64,000 bases of DNA from Kibdelosporangium sp. MJ126-NF4 (GCF_000826545.1 NZ_CDME01000015.1:706694-770693), one strand, 5' to 3'; counted from the stretch's first letter, positions 17,354 through 26,050 are shown. Made by a program: numbers and translations. Notes: a model not told the origin generated them from the sequence alone.

Positions 17354-18552
17354 AGCAGTGCCAGCCCTTCCTCGGCGATGCGCTCCACTTCGGTCATCGC
17401 CTCGGCGGTGTGCGCCTGCTCGAACAGGTCGCGCGCGGTCGTGTACCGCTCGGCCGCCGCCGGCTTCCGGTCGTCGACCAATGCCGTCCCGAGTTCACTG
17501 ATCCTGGCGTACGCCTTGGCTTTCGCCTGCAGCAACGCGGCCTCTTCCCGCTGTCGCCGCCGCCTGTGGCGCAGCGCGAACCCGGCGAGTGCGCCGCCGC
17601 CGAGGATCACAGCCGATCCGCCCCACGCCAACGGGGTGTAGCGGGCGATCGTCGCCGCCGGGTCGTAGGTCTCCGGCTGCGGACGGCCGAAGGGCTTGCG
17701 ACGGCTCAGTTCGCTCAGCCGCGTGACGATCGTTCCCACGCGGCCGTCGATCGTGCCGCCCTTGGAGAAGGTCCCGATCTCGTAGCGGCCGAAAGCGTAG
17801 TTCCGCGCCGAGTCCACCAGCTGCTGGTCCTTGCCCGCGGCCTCGGTCCAGTAGCCCTGTCCGACCAGGACGATGTCGTCGGGGAACTCCTTGGCCAACG
17901 CGGGCGCGTAGTCCACGAACGGCTCACCCGGCTTGAGCGCGGGCAGCGCCGCGACCCGCACGGTGAAGCCGGTCTTGTCCTTGATCGATTGGGTGGGCAG
18001 GGTGAACTTGTCGGCCCGGTCCGGTGCGTTGTAGACCGGGTTCTGCCGCAGCTTTCCGGCCAGGTCGGCGACTTGCGACGGCGTCGGAGTGCGCACTTCG
18101 TACGCCGGATAGGCCTGGCCGACCGGAGTGCGGTTGCCGTCACGGATCGACGCCAGCACCGGGCCCGTGATGTCCATGTAGGACGTTTGCTGTCGCAACT
18201 CGGTCGGGTTCGACGGGCCCCACCGCGTGTACAGGCCCTCCACTGTGATCAGTCGCACCTTCTTGCTGTCCGCCCACTTCTTGAGCGGTTCGTACACCTT
18301 GTCGTAGTGCTCGTCGTAGTGCTTCTCGTCCTTGTAGCCGGTCGCGAAGGGCGCGATCAGCAGCTTCGTGTCCGGCTTCATCTCCCTGGCGACCAGCGAG
18401 AGGTCGATGTGCGTGACCACGCCGGGAGCCTGGTAGACCTGCTGGGTCTCCAGTGCTCTGATCGCCGCGGGAACGTCGAGCTTGGGCACGTCGGACGGCT
18501 GCAGTACGGCGACGCCGAGGACAAGACCGATCAGTGGGACCACGGCCGACAC
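17350..18552 (-). CDS. Unknown two-TM envelope protein with two copies of a repeated domain (split-operon first gene)
   Basis: A 400-residue protein starting at a GTG. N-terminal transmembrane helix, then an extracytoplasmic region of about 290 residues with two units of one fold: VPAAIRALETQQVYQAPG with LLIAPFA, and LAGKLRQNPVYNAPD with ALPALKPGEPFVDYAPALAKEFPDD. A second helix (WGGSAVILGGGALAGFAL) and a basic then helical tail follow. The stretch around LAKEFPDDIVLVGQGYW recalls the small extracytoplasmic domain of Rv1476-like or TPM-type proteins, a tentative link. It is homologous to the first half of the 676-residue neighbour. Confidence 0.85.
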   Translation of the reverse strand: MSAVVPLIGLVLGVAVLQPSDVPKLDVPAAIRALETQQVYQAPGVVTHIDLSLVAREMKPDTKLLIAPFATGYKDEKHYDEHYDKVYEPLKKWADSKKVRLITVEGLYTRWGPSNPTELRQQTSYMDITGPVLASIRDGNRTPVGQAYPAYEVRTPTPSQVADLAGKLRQNPVYNAPDRADKFTLPTQSIKDKTGFTVRVAALPALKPGEPFVDYAPALAKEFPDDIVLVGQGYWTEAAGKDQQLVDSARNYAFGRYEIGTFSKGGTIDGRVGTIVTRLSELSRRKPFGRPQPETYDPAATIARYTPLAWGGSAVILGGGALAGFALRHRRRRQREEAALLQAKAKAYARISELGTALVDDRKPAAAERYTTARDLFEQAHTAEAMTEVERIAEEGLALL

Positions 18553-18633
18553 TGTCCCATCATCGGCCCCGCCACGTGCGGCGATTGCCTCAATCGGGTG
18601 TCCGGCGGGTCAGCGGCCACATGCTGGCGGCGG

Positions 18634-20664
18634 TCACACGCGTCGGCCCAGTCGGCCCACGGCCAGGTGCACCAGGAAGGCCACCGCGAGGCAGACCGCG
18701 ACGAGCCCGCCCGCGGCGAATGCGATCTCCCTGTTCGTCAGCTCGGTGGGCACGGCAGCGCGGCGTGGCACGGGGCCTGGGTAGTGCTTGGCCGTCTCCG
18801 CGTCGAAGGCCTGAACCAGCTCGCCGAGCCACACCGCGTAGTCGATTTTCGACCCACCGCTCAGAGTGGACATTTCGCTGTACGGAAGGGAAGCGTTCAC
18901 ATCATTGGCCAACTGGGACGGGCCGTCCGGAACAGCCTTGAAGGCAAAGTCGGAATCGGCGCACACGTACCAGAACCTGGCCTCGAGGCTCTGGCTCAAG
19001 ACCACCAGGTTGTCAGGTGTCAGTTCGGCGAGGCTGTCACAGTCCACCCGGTCCTCCGGCGGCATCTCGGGTGACAGGAAAGCCACCACGATCGGCCGAT
19101 CACCGATCGTGCGACGGACCACGTCCGGATCGACCGTCTGTGTCACTCCTGGTTGCACGTACACGGGGTCGCGCCGAAGCTCCTCGACGACTGCCCGTGT
19201 CGCGTTGGACGGTGTCTCCCCCTGGTCGAACGGCACAGCTACGCATGCGATCACACCGACCAACACACCACCGACGACCCATCGCGGTACGCCGAGGTAC
19301 TTCTGCCGCCAGAGGATCCGCCTCGCCAGCCCTGGTTGCCGCCCGACTGTTGCGACTGTCGGCTCCGGCTGGTCGAGCGCATCCGAACTGAGTACGGACA
19401 AGCCGAAACGGGCCAGACCTTCGTCGGCAACGCGTTCCGCCTCGGCCATCGCGGCCGCGGTGGTCGCCTGCTCGAAGAGTTCACTCGCGGTCACGTGTCG
19501 TTCGGTCGCGTCCGCTCGCGGGCTCTCCTCGAGAACCGCTCCCAGTTCACTGATCGCCGCCTGCGCCCGCGCTCTCGCCGTCCGCAGCGCGGTCACCGCG
19601 CGCCTGCGCCGTCGAAGCAGCACCAGGCCACTGACCAACACACCACCGCCGAGGATCGCGGCCGATCCGCCCCACAGCAGCGGTGTGCTGCCGACGAGTG
19701 TGCGTCCGAGGTCGAAAGCCTGTGGCTGCGGGTCACCCAATGGCTTGTGACGGCCGAGGTCACCCAGTCGCCCGGTCAACTTCCGCACCACGCGATCGAC
19801 TGTCGTGCCTCGGAAGAGAGTGACGCGCCGGTCATGGTTCATGGTGTAGTTGCGCGCCGACTCGAGGCGCTGCTGGTCCTTGCCCGCGATATCGATCCAG
19901 TGGCCCTGCGCCACCAGGACGATGTCGTCGGGGAACTCCTTGGCCAACGCGGGCGCGTACTCCACGAACGGCTCACCCGGCTTCAGCGCGGGCAATGCCA
20001 CGACCCGCAAGGAGAACCCGTACTTCTGCCGGATCGCCGCGACCGGCGTGGTGGCCCGGTCGGACCGGTCCGGCGCGTTGTACACCGGGTTCTGCCGCAG
20101 TTTCGCCACCAGGTTGGCAACTTGGTCCGAGGTGGGCGCGGACGTCGGATGAGTCGGGTACAAGCGGCTGTCGTGCCGGGCGGTGTCCTTCATGTAGCGA
20201 ACCGATTCCAGCGCCGGGCCCGTGACGTCCATGTACGCCGTCACCTGCCGTAGCTCGGCCAGGTTTTCCGGACCTCCCACGTTGTCCAGGTGCAGGCCAT
20301 CCACTGTGATCAGCCGCACGCTCCTGCTCCTGGCCCAGTCATCGAGTGGCTTGGTCACCTGTTTTTCGTATTCCAGGCTTGGTGTCGGCCCGGCGAACGG
20401 CGCGATCAGCAGTTTCATGTCCGGTGCCAGCTCACGCGTGACCGCGGCGACGTCGACGTTCGTCTCTGTCCCAGGCGCTTGGTAGACCTGGTGGGTCTCC
20501 AGCGCCGCGATCGCGGCGGGAACGTCGAGCCGGGGCGCTGGCGGGGCGTCGATGGGCTGCAGAACGGCAAGGCCGACGGCGAGACCGAGCACGGAGATCA
20601 CCACCCACAGCGTGGCAGCGATCGTCCGCCCGGGTGACCGATTCCGGAAACCGGTAACAGCCAT
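18634..20664 (-). CDS. Fused four-TM envelope protein with three repeated domains
   Basis: A 676-residue protein that joins, in order, the homologue of the 400-residue protein (residues about 1-430) and that of the 306-residue protein (about 440-676). Transmembrane helices fall near residues 18-36, 335-353, 455-475 and 645-665. Three extracytoplasmic units share VY.APG or VYVQPG followed about 20 residues later by a hydrophobic strand (LLIAPF, VVALPAL, VVAFLSP). Helical cytoplasmic linker between halves. It ends 81 bp before the split operon, so a tandem duplication followed by gene fusion, or by fission, is the simplest history. Function unknown. Confidence 0.88.
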   Translation of the reverse strand: MAVTGFRNRSPGRTIAATLWVVISVLGLAVGLAVLQPIDAPPAPRLDVPAAIAALETHQVYQAPGTETNVDVAAVTRELAPDMKLLIAPFAGPTPSLEYEKQVTKPLDDWARSRSVRLITVDGLHLDNVGGPENLAELRQVTAYMDVTGPALESVRYMKDTARHDSRLYPTHPTSAPTSDQVANLVAKLRQNPVYNAPDRSDRATTPVAAIRQKYGFSLRVVALPALKPGEPFVEYAPALAKEFPDDIVLVAQGHWIDIAGKDQQRLESARNYTMNHDRRVTLFRGTTVDRVVRKLTGRLGDLGRHKPLGDPQPQAFDLGRTLVGSTPLLWGGSAAILGGGVLVSGLVLLRRRRRAVTALRTARARAQAAISELGAVLEESPRADATERHVTASELFEQATTAAAMAEAERVADEGLARFGLSVLSSDALDQPEPTVATVGRQPGLARRILWRQKYLGVPRWVVGGVLVGVIACVAVPFDQGETPSNATRAVVEELRRDPVYVQPGVTQTVDPDVVRRTIGDRPIVVAFLSPEMPPEDRVDCDSLAELTPDNLVVLSQSLEARFWYVCADSDFAFKAVPDGPSQLANDVNASLPYSEMSTLSGGSKIDYAVWLGELVQAFDAETAKHYPGPVPRRAAVPTELTNREIAFAAGGLVAVCLAVAFLVHLAVGRLGRRV

Positions 20665-20756
20665 AGCCTCGGGCTACCGAAACGATGGCATCAGGGAATT
20701 CTGCGCCTGGCGCGACCGGCTCGACTGTTCGGTGTGTCACAGAGGCGAACCGCTGG

Positions 20757-20787
20757 TTGGGCCAGGTGTGGACGACCGGACTAGCAT
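20757..20787 (+). promoter_or_regulatory. Candidate sdhCDAB promoter
   Basis: TTGGGC at 20757-20762 and TAGCAT at 20782-20787, separated by 19 bp, lie about 90 bp upstream of the sdhC start in an otherwise gene-free 212-bp divergent region. The spacing is slightly long for a sigma-70-type promoter, so this is only a candidate. Confidence 0.35.
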
Positions 20788-20876
20788 CCCTCGGGTCAAG
20801 GCCCGGTGGGTAACCGTCCCGGTTGGACTCCCAGCCCATCCAGCCGGAGAACAGCGATGTTGGAGGCTCGAAGCCG

Positions 20877-21293
20877 ATGTCCGCCGAAGCCGCTGAGGTG
20901 TCGCGGCCCAGCCGACGCGGGACGCTGTACCGCGGTGACCCAGGTATGTGGTCATGGGTGGCACACCGCATCACGGGTGTGCTCACGTTCTTCTTCCTGT
21001 TCGCCCACGTGCTCGACACCGCGCTGGTCCGGGTGTCGCCGGAGGCCTACAACGAGGTCATCGAGACCTACAAGACGCCACTGGTCAACCTGATGGAGGT
21101 CGGCCTGGTCGGCGCGGTGCTCTACCACGCGCTCAACGGCGTGCGGGTGATGCTCGTGGACTTCTGGGCCAAGGGCCCGCGCTACCAGAAGCAGATGCTC
21201 TGGGGCATCCTCACGGTCTGGCTGCTGGTGATGCTGCCCGGCGCCTACTTCATGATGGTCCGGACCGTCACCGAGATGTTCGGGGGCAAGTGA
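20877..21293 (+). CDS. sdhC: Succinate dehydrogenase cytochrome b556 subunit
   Basis: Membrane anchor of complex II with three transmembrane helices. The 138-residue protein begins MSAEAAEVSRPSRRGTLYRGDPGMWSWVAHRITGV; SWVAHRITG is the SdhC signature, and LYHALNGVR supplies the heme-ligand histidine. I chose the ATG at 20877 because GGAGG lies at 20862-20866. The frame is open to 20823, but that would add 18 residues without similarity. Its TGA overlaps the sdhD start by one base. Operon order sdhC-D-A-B as in mycobacteria. Confidence 0.95.
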   Translation: MSAEAAEVSRPSRRGTLYRGDPGMWSWVAHRITGVLTFFFLFAHVLDTALVRVSPEAYNEVIETYKTPLVNLMEVGLVGAVLYHALNGVRVMLVDFWAKGPRYQKQMLWGILTVWLLVMLPGAYFMMVRTVTEMFGGK

Positions 21294-21700
21294 TGACACT
21301 CGCTCTCGACAAGCCGCGCGCACCGCGCCGCCCGGCGGCCCGGCGCAACAACTGGGAGCTGGCCAGCTGGGTCTTCATGCGCGTGTCCGGTCTCGCGCTG
21401 CTGGTCCTCGTGCTCGGCCACCTGCTGATCATGAACATCCTCGACGGCGGTGTGCACCGGATCAACTGGGGCTTCGTCGCCGGTCGCTGGTCGTCGCCGT
21501 TCTGGCAGTTCTGGGACCTGTCCATGCTGTGGCTCGCCGAGATCCACGGCGGCAACGGCCTGCGCACGATCATCAACGACTACGCCCGCAAGGACGCCAC
21601 CCGGTTCTGGCTCAAGGTCCTGCTCTACGTCTCGATGGTGCTGATCCTCGCGCTCGGCACGTTCGTGATCTTCACGTTCGACCCGAACTTCGACGCCTGA
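21293..21700 (+). CDS. sdhD: Succinate dehydrogenase hydrophobic membrane anchor subunit
   Basis: Begins at the ATG of TGATG overlapping the sdhC stop and codes 135 residues: MTLALDKPRAPRRPAARR, then NNWELASWVFMRVSG, three transmembrane helices and a conserved FDPNFDA end. HLLIMN...GGNGLR carry the histidine and Asp/Asn positions around the heme and quinone site. It partners SdhC in binding the SdhAB dimer to the membrane. Confidence 0.94.
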   Translation: MTLALDKPRAPRRPAARRNNWELASWVFMRVSGLALLVLVLGHLLIMNILDGGVHRINWGFVAGRWSSPFWQFWDLSMLWLAEIHGGNGLRTIINDYARKDATRFWLKVLLYVSMVLILALGTFVIFTFDPNFDA

Positions 21701-21732
21701 TCCGCCCCCACCACATCGAAGGCCGATAGCGA

Positions 21733-23487
21733 ATGCAGTTCCACAAGTACGACGTGGTGATCGTCGGTGCCGGTGGCGCCGGTATGCGCGCCGCGATCGA
21801 ATCCGGCCAGCGGGCCAGGACCGCTGTGCTCACCAAGCTCTACCCCACGCGTTCGCACACCGGCGCGGCGCAGGGCGGCATGTGTGCCGCGCTGGCCAAC
21901 GTCGAGGAGGACAACTGGGAGTGGCACACCTTCGACACCATCAAGGGTGGCGACTATCTCGTAGACCAGGACGCGGCGGAGATCATGGCCAAGGAGGCCA
22001 TCGACGCCGTGCTCGACCTGGAGAAGATGGGCCTGCCGTTCAACCGCACGCCGGAAGGCAAGATCGACCAGCGGCGCTTCGGCGGGCACACGCGTAACCA
22101 CGGTGAGGCCGCCGTGCGTCGAGCCTGTTACGCGGCCGACCGCACCGGCCACATGATCCTGCAGACGCTGTACCAGAACTGCGTCAAGCACGGCATCGAG
22201 TTCTTCAACGAGTTCTACGTGCTCGATATCTGCCTGACCCCGGACGCCAACGGCGAACCGGTGTGCACCGGCGCGATCGCGTACGAGCTGGCCACCGGCG
22301 AGATCCACGTCTTCCAGGCCAAGTCTGTCGTGTTCGCGACGGGCGGCTTCGGCAAGGTCTTCAAGACCACGTCGAACGCGCACACCCTGACCGGCGACGG
22401 CATGGGCATCATCTTCCGCAAGGGCCTTCCCCTTGAGGACATGGAGTTCTACCAGTTCCACCCGACCGGCCTCGCCGGACTGGGCATCCTGCTGACCGAG
22501 GGCGCACGGGGTGAGGGCGCGATCCTGCGCAACGCCTCGGGCGAGCGGTTCATGGAACGCTACGCACCGACCATCAAGGACCTGGCGCCGCGGGACATCG
22601 TGGCCCGGTCGATGGCGCTTGAGGTGCTGGAAGGCCGCGGTGCCGGGCCGAACAAGGACTACGTGCTGCTGGACTGCACGCACCTCGGCGCCGAGGTCCT
22701 GGAGACCAAGCTGCCGGACATCACCGAGTTCGCCCGCACGTACCTCGCGGTCGACCCGGTGAAGGAGCCGGTACCGGTGTACCCGACCGCGCACTACGCG
22801 ATGGGCGGCATCCCGACCAACATCCACGCGGAAGTGTTGCGGGACAACGACCACGTCATTCCCGGCCTGTACGCGGCGGGCGAGTGCGCGTGCGTGTCGG
22901 TGCACGGCGCCAACCGGCTCGGCACGAACTCGCTGCTGGACATCAACGTCTTCGGCCGTCGCGCCGGGATCGCCGCGGCCGAGTACGCCAACGCCCACGA
23001 GCACGTCGACCTGCCGGAGACCCCGACGCAGTTCGTTGAGGACCAGCTGGCGCTGGTGCTGTCCGAGCACGGCAGTGAGCACGTCGCGGACATCCGCACC
23101 GAGCTGCAGGCCACAATGGACGCCAACGCGTCGGTGTACCGCACCGAGGACACGCTCAAGCAGGCGCTGCACGACGTGCAGGCGCTGAAGTCCCGGTACG
23201 CGCACATCACCGTGCAGGACAAGGGCAAGCGCTACAACACGGACCTGCTCGAAGCGATCGAGCTCGGCTTCCTGCTCGAACTGGCCGAGATCCTGGTCGT
23301 CGGCGCGTTGAACCGCAAGGAATCCCGTGGTGGGCACGCCCGCGAGGACTACCCGAACCGGGACGACACGAACTACATGCGCCACACCATGGCGTACAAG
23401 GAGGGTGAGTCGTTGACCGCGGACATCCGCCTCGACTACAAACCCGTGACCTTTACCCGGTACAAGCCGATGGAGCGCAAGTACTGA
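21733..23487 (+). CDS. sdhA: Succinate dehydrogenase flavoprotein subunit
   Basis: Oxidises succinate to fumarate with covalent FAD. The 584 residues include the Rossmann motif VIVGAGGAGMRAA at residue 9, the FAD-linking histidine in RSHTGAAQGG (His 42), the HPTG and RGEGA active-site blocks, and TGGFGKVF. ATG 21733 follows 32 bp after sdhD. The last base overlaps the sdhB ATG (TGATGA), so the two are coupled. Electrons pass to the SdhB clusters, then to quinone. Confidence 0.97.
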   Translation: MQFHKYDVVIVGAGGAGMRAAIESGQRARTAVLTKLYPTRSHTGAAQGGMCAALANVEEDNWEWHTFDTIKGGDYLVDQDAAEIMAKEAIDAVLDLEKMGLPFNRTPEGKIDQRRFGGHTRNHGEAAVRRACYAADRTGHMILQTLYQNCVKHGIEFFNEFYVLDICLTPDANGEPVCTGAIAYELATGEIHVFQAKSVVFATGGFGKVFKTTSNAHTLTGDGMGIIFRKGLPLEDMEFYQFHPTGLAGLGILLTEGARGEGAILRNASGERFMERYAPTIKDLAPRDIVARSMALEVLEGRGAGPNKDYVLLDCTHLGAEVLETKLPDITEFARTYLAVDPVKEPVPVYPTAHYAMGGIPTNIHAEVLRDNDHVIPGLYAAGECACVSVHGANRLGTNSLLDINVFGRRAGIAAAEYANAHEHVDLPETPTQFVEDQLALVLSEHGSEHVADIRTELQATMDANASVYRTEDTLKQALHDVQALKSRYAHITVQDKGKRYNTDLLEAIELGFLLELAEILVVGALNRKESRGGHAREDYPNRDDTNYMRHTMAYKEGESLTADIRLDYKPVTFTRYKPMERKY

Positions 23488-24275
23488 TGACTGCCACAGT
23501 TGAGTCGGGCACAGTCGTGACGGGGACCCGCCGTGAGGTTCCCGTGGTCCCCGAGGACGCGGTCCTGGTAGCGCTGAAGATCCTGCGCTTCAACCCCGAG
23601 GTCGACGACGAGCCACACTGGGAGACCTACGACATCCCGGCCCTGCCGACGGACCGCGTGCTGAACCTGCTGCACTACGTGAAGTGGTACATCGACGGCA
23701 CGCTGACGTTCCGCCGTTCCTGCGCGCACGGCATCTGCGGCTCGGACGCGATGCAGATCAACGGCATCAACCGGCTCGCGTGCAAGGTGCTGGTGAAGGA
23801 TCTGCTGGCGCGCAAGGGAAAGCAGACCACCATCTCGCTCGCGCCGATCAAGGGCCTTGTCGCACGCAAGGATCTCCTCGTCGACATGGAGCCGTTCTTC
23901 GAGGCGTTCCGCGCGGTGAAGCCGTACCTGATCACCTACGGCAACGAGCCGACGCGGGAACGGATCCAGTCGGCGGCCGACCGCGAGCGCTTCGACGACA
24001 CGACCAAGTGCATCCTGTGCGCCTGCTGTACGACCTCGTGCCCGGTGTACTGGAGCGACGGCTCGTACTTCGGGCCCGCCGCGATCGTCAACGCGCACCG
24101 GTTCATCTTCGACAGCCGCGACGAGGGCGCGGGCGACCGGCTCGACATCCTCAACGACACCGAGGGCGTCTGGCGCTGCCGCACCACGTTCAACTGCACG
24201 GACGCCTGCCCGCGTGGCATCCAGGTCACGAAGGCGATCCAGGAGGTCAAGCGCGCACTGCTGTTCCGTCGCTGA
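23487..24275 (+). CDS. sdhB: Succinate dehydrogenase iron-sulfur subunit
   Basis: A 262-residue three-cluster subunit. [2Fe-2S] ligands: C79 and C84 in CAHGICGSD, then D87 (Asp replacing the third Cys, as in several SdhB) and C99. The [4Fe-4S] group starts at CILCACC (about 175-181) with C185, and CRTTFNCTDACPRG (about 225-240) supplies the [3Fe-4S] ligands. Last gene of the operon. Its stop is followed within 3 bp by the inverted repeat of the toxin-antitoxin pair, and no terminator separates them. Confidence 0.97.
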   Translation: MTATVESGTVVTGTRREVPVVPEDAVLVALKILRFNPEVDDEPHWETYDIPALPTDRVLNLLHYVKWYIDGTLTFRRSCAHGICGSDAMQINGINRLACKVLVKDLLARKGKQTTISLAPIKGLVARKDLLVDMEPFFEAFRAVKPYLITYGNEPTRERIQSAADRERFDDTTKCILCACCTTSCPVYWSDGSYFGPAAIVNAHRFIFDSRDEGAGDRLDILNDTEGVWRCRTTFNCTDACPRGIQVTKAIQEVKRALLFRR

Positions 24276-24277
24276 GT

Positions 24278-24311
24278 TGAGTAAGAGGTAGGAAAGTAAT
24301 ACTCTTACTCA
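24278..24311 (+). promoter_or_regulatory. Inverted-repeat operator of the VapBC-like pair
   Basis: Ten-base perfect arms, TGAGTAAGAG at 24278-24287 and CTCTTACTCA at 24302-24311, with a 14-bp spacer. The right arm ends one base before the antitoxin ATG. The sequence is notably AT-rich for this genome. By analogy with AbrB-type antitoxins this is the autoregulatory site, and because it begins 3 bp after sdhB it could also sense readthrough from the sdh operon. Confidence 0.75.
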
Positions 24312-24312
24312 C

Positions 24313-24546
24313 ATGAGCGGGAAGCTGACATCCAAGGGGCAGGTGACCATCCCGATCGCGGTTCGGGAGGAGCTTGGCCTGCGCCCCGGCGACGAGGTGG
24401 ACTTCATCGTCGAGGACGGCTCAGCCAGGATCGTCCGAGCAGCTTCGAACGGCACGCGTGGTCATCGGATCGTGACGCGACTGCGCAACCGCGGCGACGT
24501 TCCGATGACCACCGACGAGATCATGGCCCTGACGCGTGGCGACTGA
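24313..24546 (+). CDS. AbrB/SpoVT-family antitoxin (VapB-like)
   Basis: A 77-residue protein with a swapped-hairpin AbrB DNA-binding domain at the N terminus: KLTSKGQVTIPIAVREELGLRPGDEVDF is the family signature (read here as residues 4-31). The C-terminal 35 residues are the likely toxin-binding tail. It overlaps the PIN toxin gene by 11 bp. It would bind the 10-bp inverted repeat just upstream and repress its own transcription. Confidence 0.9.
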   Translation: MSGKLTSKGQVTIPIAVREELGLRPGDEVDFIVEDGSARIVRAASNGTRGHRIVTRLRNRGDVPMTTDEIMALTRGD

Positions 24547-24949
24547 GCGAACCCTGGTCGACTCGAACGTCCTGATCGACCTGCTGACCGAAGACCCGAA
24601 CTGGTTCGACTGGTCGTCGGCCGCCCTCACAGCGGCGGCCGACGACGGTCTGCTGGTCATCAATCCGCTCGTCTACGCGGAGGTCTCCATTCGGTTCAGC
24701 ACCATCGAGGATCTCGACGACGCGCTGCCGCCGGACGACTTCATCCGCACACCCCTGCCGTGGTCGGCCGCCTTTCTGGCTGGAAAGAGCTTCACCGACT
24801 ACCGGCACCGGGGTGGCACCAGGACATCCCCGTTGCCCGATTTCTACATCGGTGCGCACGCCGCAGTCGCGAAGTTCCGCCTACTCACTCGGGATGCCGC
24901 CCACTACCGCACCTACTACCCCACTGTCGACCTCATCTGCCCGAGCTGA
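24536..24949 (+). CDS. PIN-domain ribonuclease toxin (VapC-like)
   Basis: A 137-residue PIN protein starting at GTG 24536, 11 bp inside the antitoxin gene. The acidic metal-binding residues are in place: D9 in VDSNVLIDLL, Glu in YAEVS (about 48), Asp in LPDFYIGAHA (about 102), and Asp in LLTRDAAHY (about 120). Expected to cut a specific RNA, often a tRNA or rRNA in this family. M. tuberculosis also carries a VapBC pair beside sdhB (from memory), but whether this is an orthologue is unknown. Confidence 0.9.
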   Translation: MATERTLVDSNVLIDLLTEDPNWFDWSSAALTAAADDGLLVINPLVYAEVSIRFSTIEDLDDALPPDDFIRTPLPWSAAFLAGKSFTDYRHRGGTRTSPLPDFYIGAHAAVAKFRLLTRDAAHYRTYYPTVDLICPS

Positions 24950-24978
24950 CCTACGTCAATCCGTAGCAACGGCCCCTC

Positions 24979-24989
24979 GCGTCGGCGGG
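24979..24989 (+). repeat. Left 11-bp direct repeat flanking the B/C element
   Basis: GCGTCGGCGGG directly abuts the left terminal inverted repeat at 24990 and recurs exactly at 26082-26092 directly after the right one. This is what a target-site duplication looks like. Confidence 0.75.
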
Positions 24990-25083
24990 CAGGGTTCCGT
25001 CACAGTCGGGCGGTCGGCCGATCGTGTGGGTGCCGGTCGTGGTTGGGGTGGTGTGCGCGGGTTCCGGCTGGAAGACGGCCGTC

Positions 25084-25420
25084 GCGCGTAAGAGCGCAAG
25101 AGCGCAAGGCGTGTGGCTTGCGCGCGCAAACGCGCAGGGGTGTGGTTCGTGGGGTGTCCCTCCCGTATGGCCTGGGCGTAGCCATACCATGGCGTGTCGG
25201 GAGGTCGGCCTACGCAAACCGACCCACAGCGCAGGCCCTACCGACCTCCCGGCACGCCGTGGTTTCCTTTGGCAGGACATACGGGAGGGGCGCCCCGCGC
25301 CCCCCACTCGACCCAGGAAGCCACGTGGGTTAAGCGAACCGGCTCGGCGAACAGAGTTGTTTGTGTCCCCTCTTGGCGGCCTGCCCGCCGGCGAGGCATC
25401 TGTGTCTTTCTCTTTCCCCC
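25084..25420 (+). repeat. Composite structured repeat, copy B (subfamily 2)
   Basis: The 5' array contains GCGCAAGAGCGCAAG-type units, then GTGTGGTTCGTGGGG. Outer arms 25151-25174 and 25273-25296, inner arms 25186-25208 and 25241-25263. Imperfect pairs in the outer arms are U.G, U.G and one G.A; in the inner arms both are U.G. The 3' part has CTCGACCCAGGAAGCCACGTGGGTT, then CCCTCTTGGCGGCCTGCCCGCC, ending in a pyrimidine tract. Compared with copy A, four stem positions changed on both sides so that pairing is kept. Confidence 0.85.
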
Positions 25421-25590
25421 GGTGACACGCGACCGACTGGCCGACTGTGACCGAAACCTTGGTTCCACGCCCCATAAGACAGTCCCCCGCCCAACCCGGG
25501 GGGCGTCCCTGCTCCAGTCTACCGGCAATAACCCCTGGTCAACGGGCTACCAGCGAGTTGTGGACAACGAGATTCGCCGATGATCCCTTC

Positions 25591-26050
25591 GCCTCAGGGA
25601 CGAGCCTGTGATGCCCGCCGTGTCGGGCTCGTTCCCGACACTCGAGTTTGCTCGTGGCACAAAGAGAATGTCCTCGCCGGACGGCAGGCCTCCAAGAGGG
25701 AAACCAACCCATGGTCCGCCCACCCGGTTGGCTCAGCCCACGTGACTTCCCGGGTCCAGTGAGGGCGTGGTCGGTCCCCTCCCGTATGACCTGCCAAAGG
25801 AAACCACGACGTGCCGGGAGGTCGGTATCGCCTGCGCTGTGGGTTGGTTTGCGTAGGCCGACCTCCCGACACGCCGTGGTATGGCTGCGCCCAGGCCATA
25901 CGGGAGGAAACCAACCACGAACCCCACCCATGCGCTGTGCGCGCAAGACCGCTTACGTGCAAGGCCGCTCGCCCGCTTGCCCACTTACGCGCAAGGCCTC
26001 TTACGCGCTTGCCGTCTTGCGCTTGCGCGCTTGCTCTCCTGCGCTTGCTT
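25591..26050 (-). repeat. Composite structured repeat, copy C (subfamily 2, reverse orientation)
   Basis: Minus-strand copy facing copy B tail to tail. Outer arms (plus coordinates) 25892-25916 and 25769-25793 have four imperfect pairs, all G.U in the sense orientation. The inner stem has two G.U and one T.T. Its 5' array at 25930-26050 is the richest in GCGCAAG/CTTGCGC units. Its 3' tail carries a perfect 8-bp hairpin, GTGTCGGG/CCCGACAC at 25620-25641, that copy E also has in weaker form and B and D lack. Confidence 0.85.

Noticed and set aside
21245..21576. Antisense frames over sdhC/sdhD
   Set aside because: Shadows of a well-conserved operon, rich in Arg/His without motifs.
25084..26050. 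Conserved short proteins (PYGLG, YANRPT, GRSYGRG-type peptides) inside the repeat copies
   Set aside because: They occur in several frames and both strands because the DNA repeat is conserved, with different stops in different copies. Conservation follows the hairpin arms, not codons.
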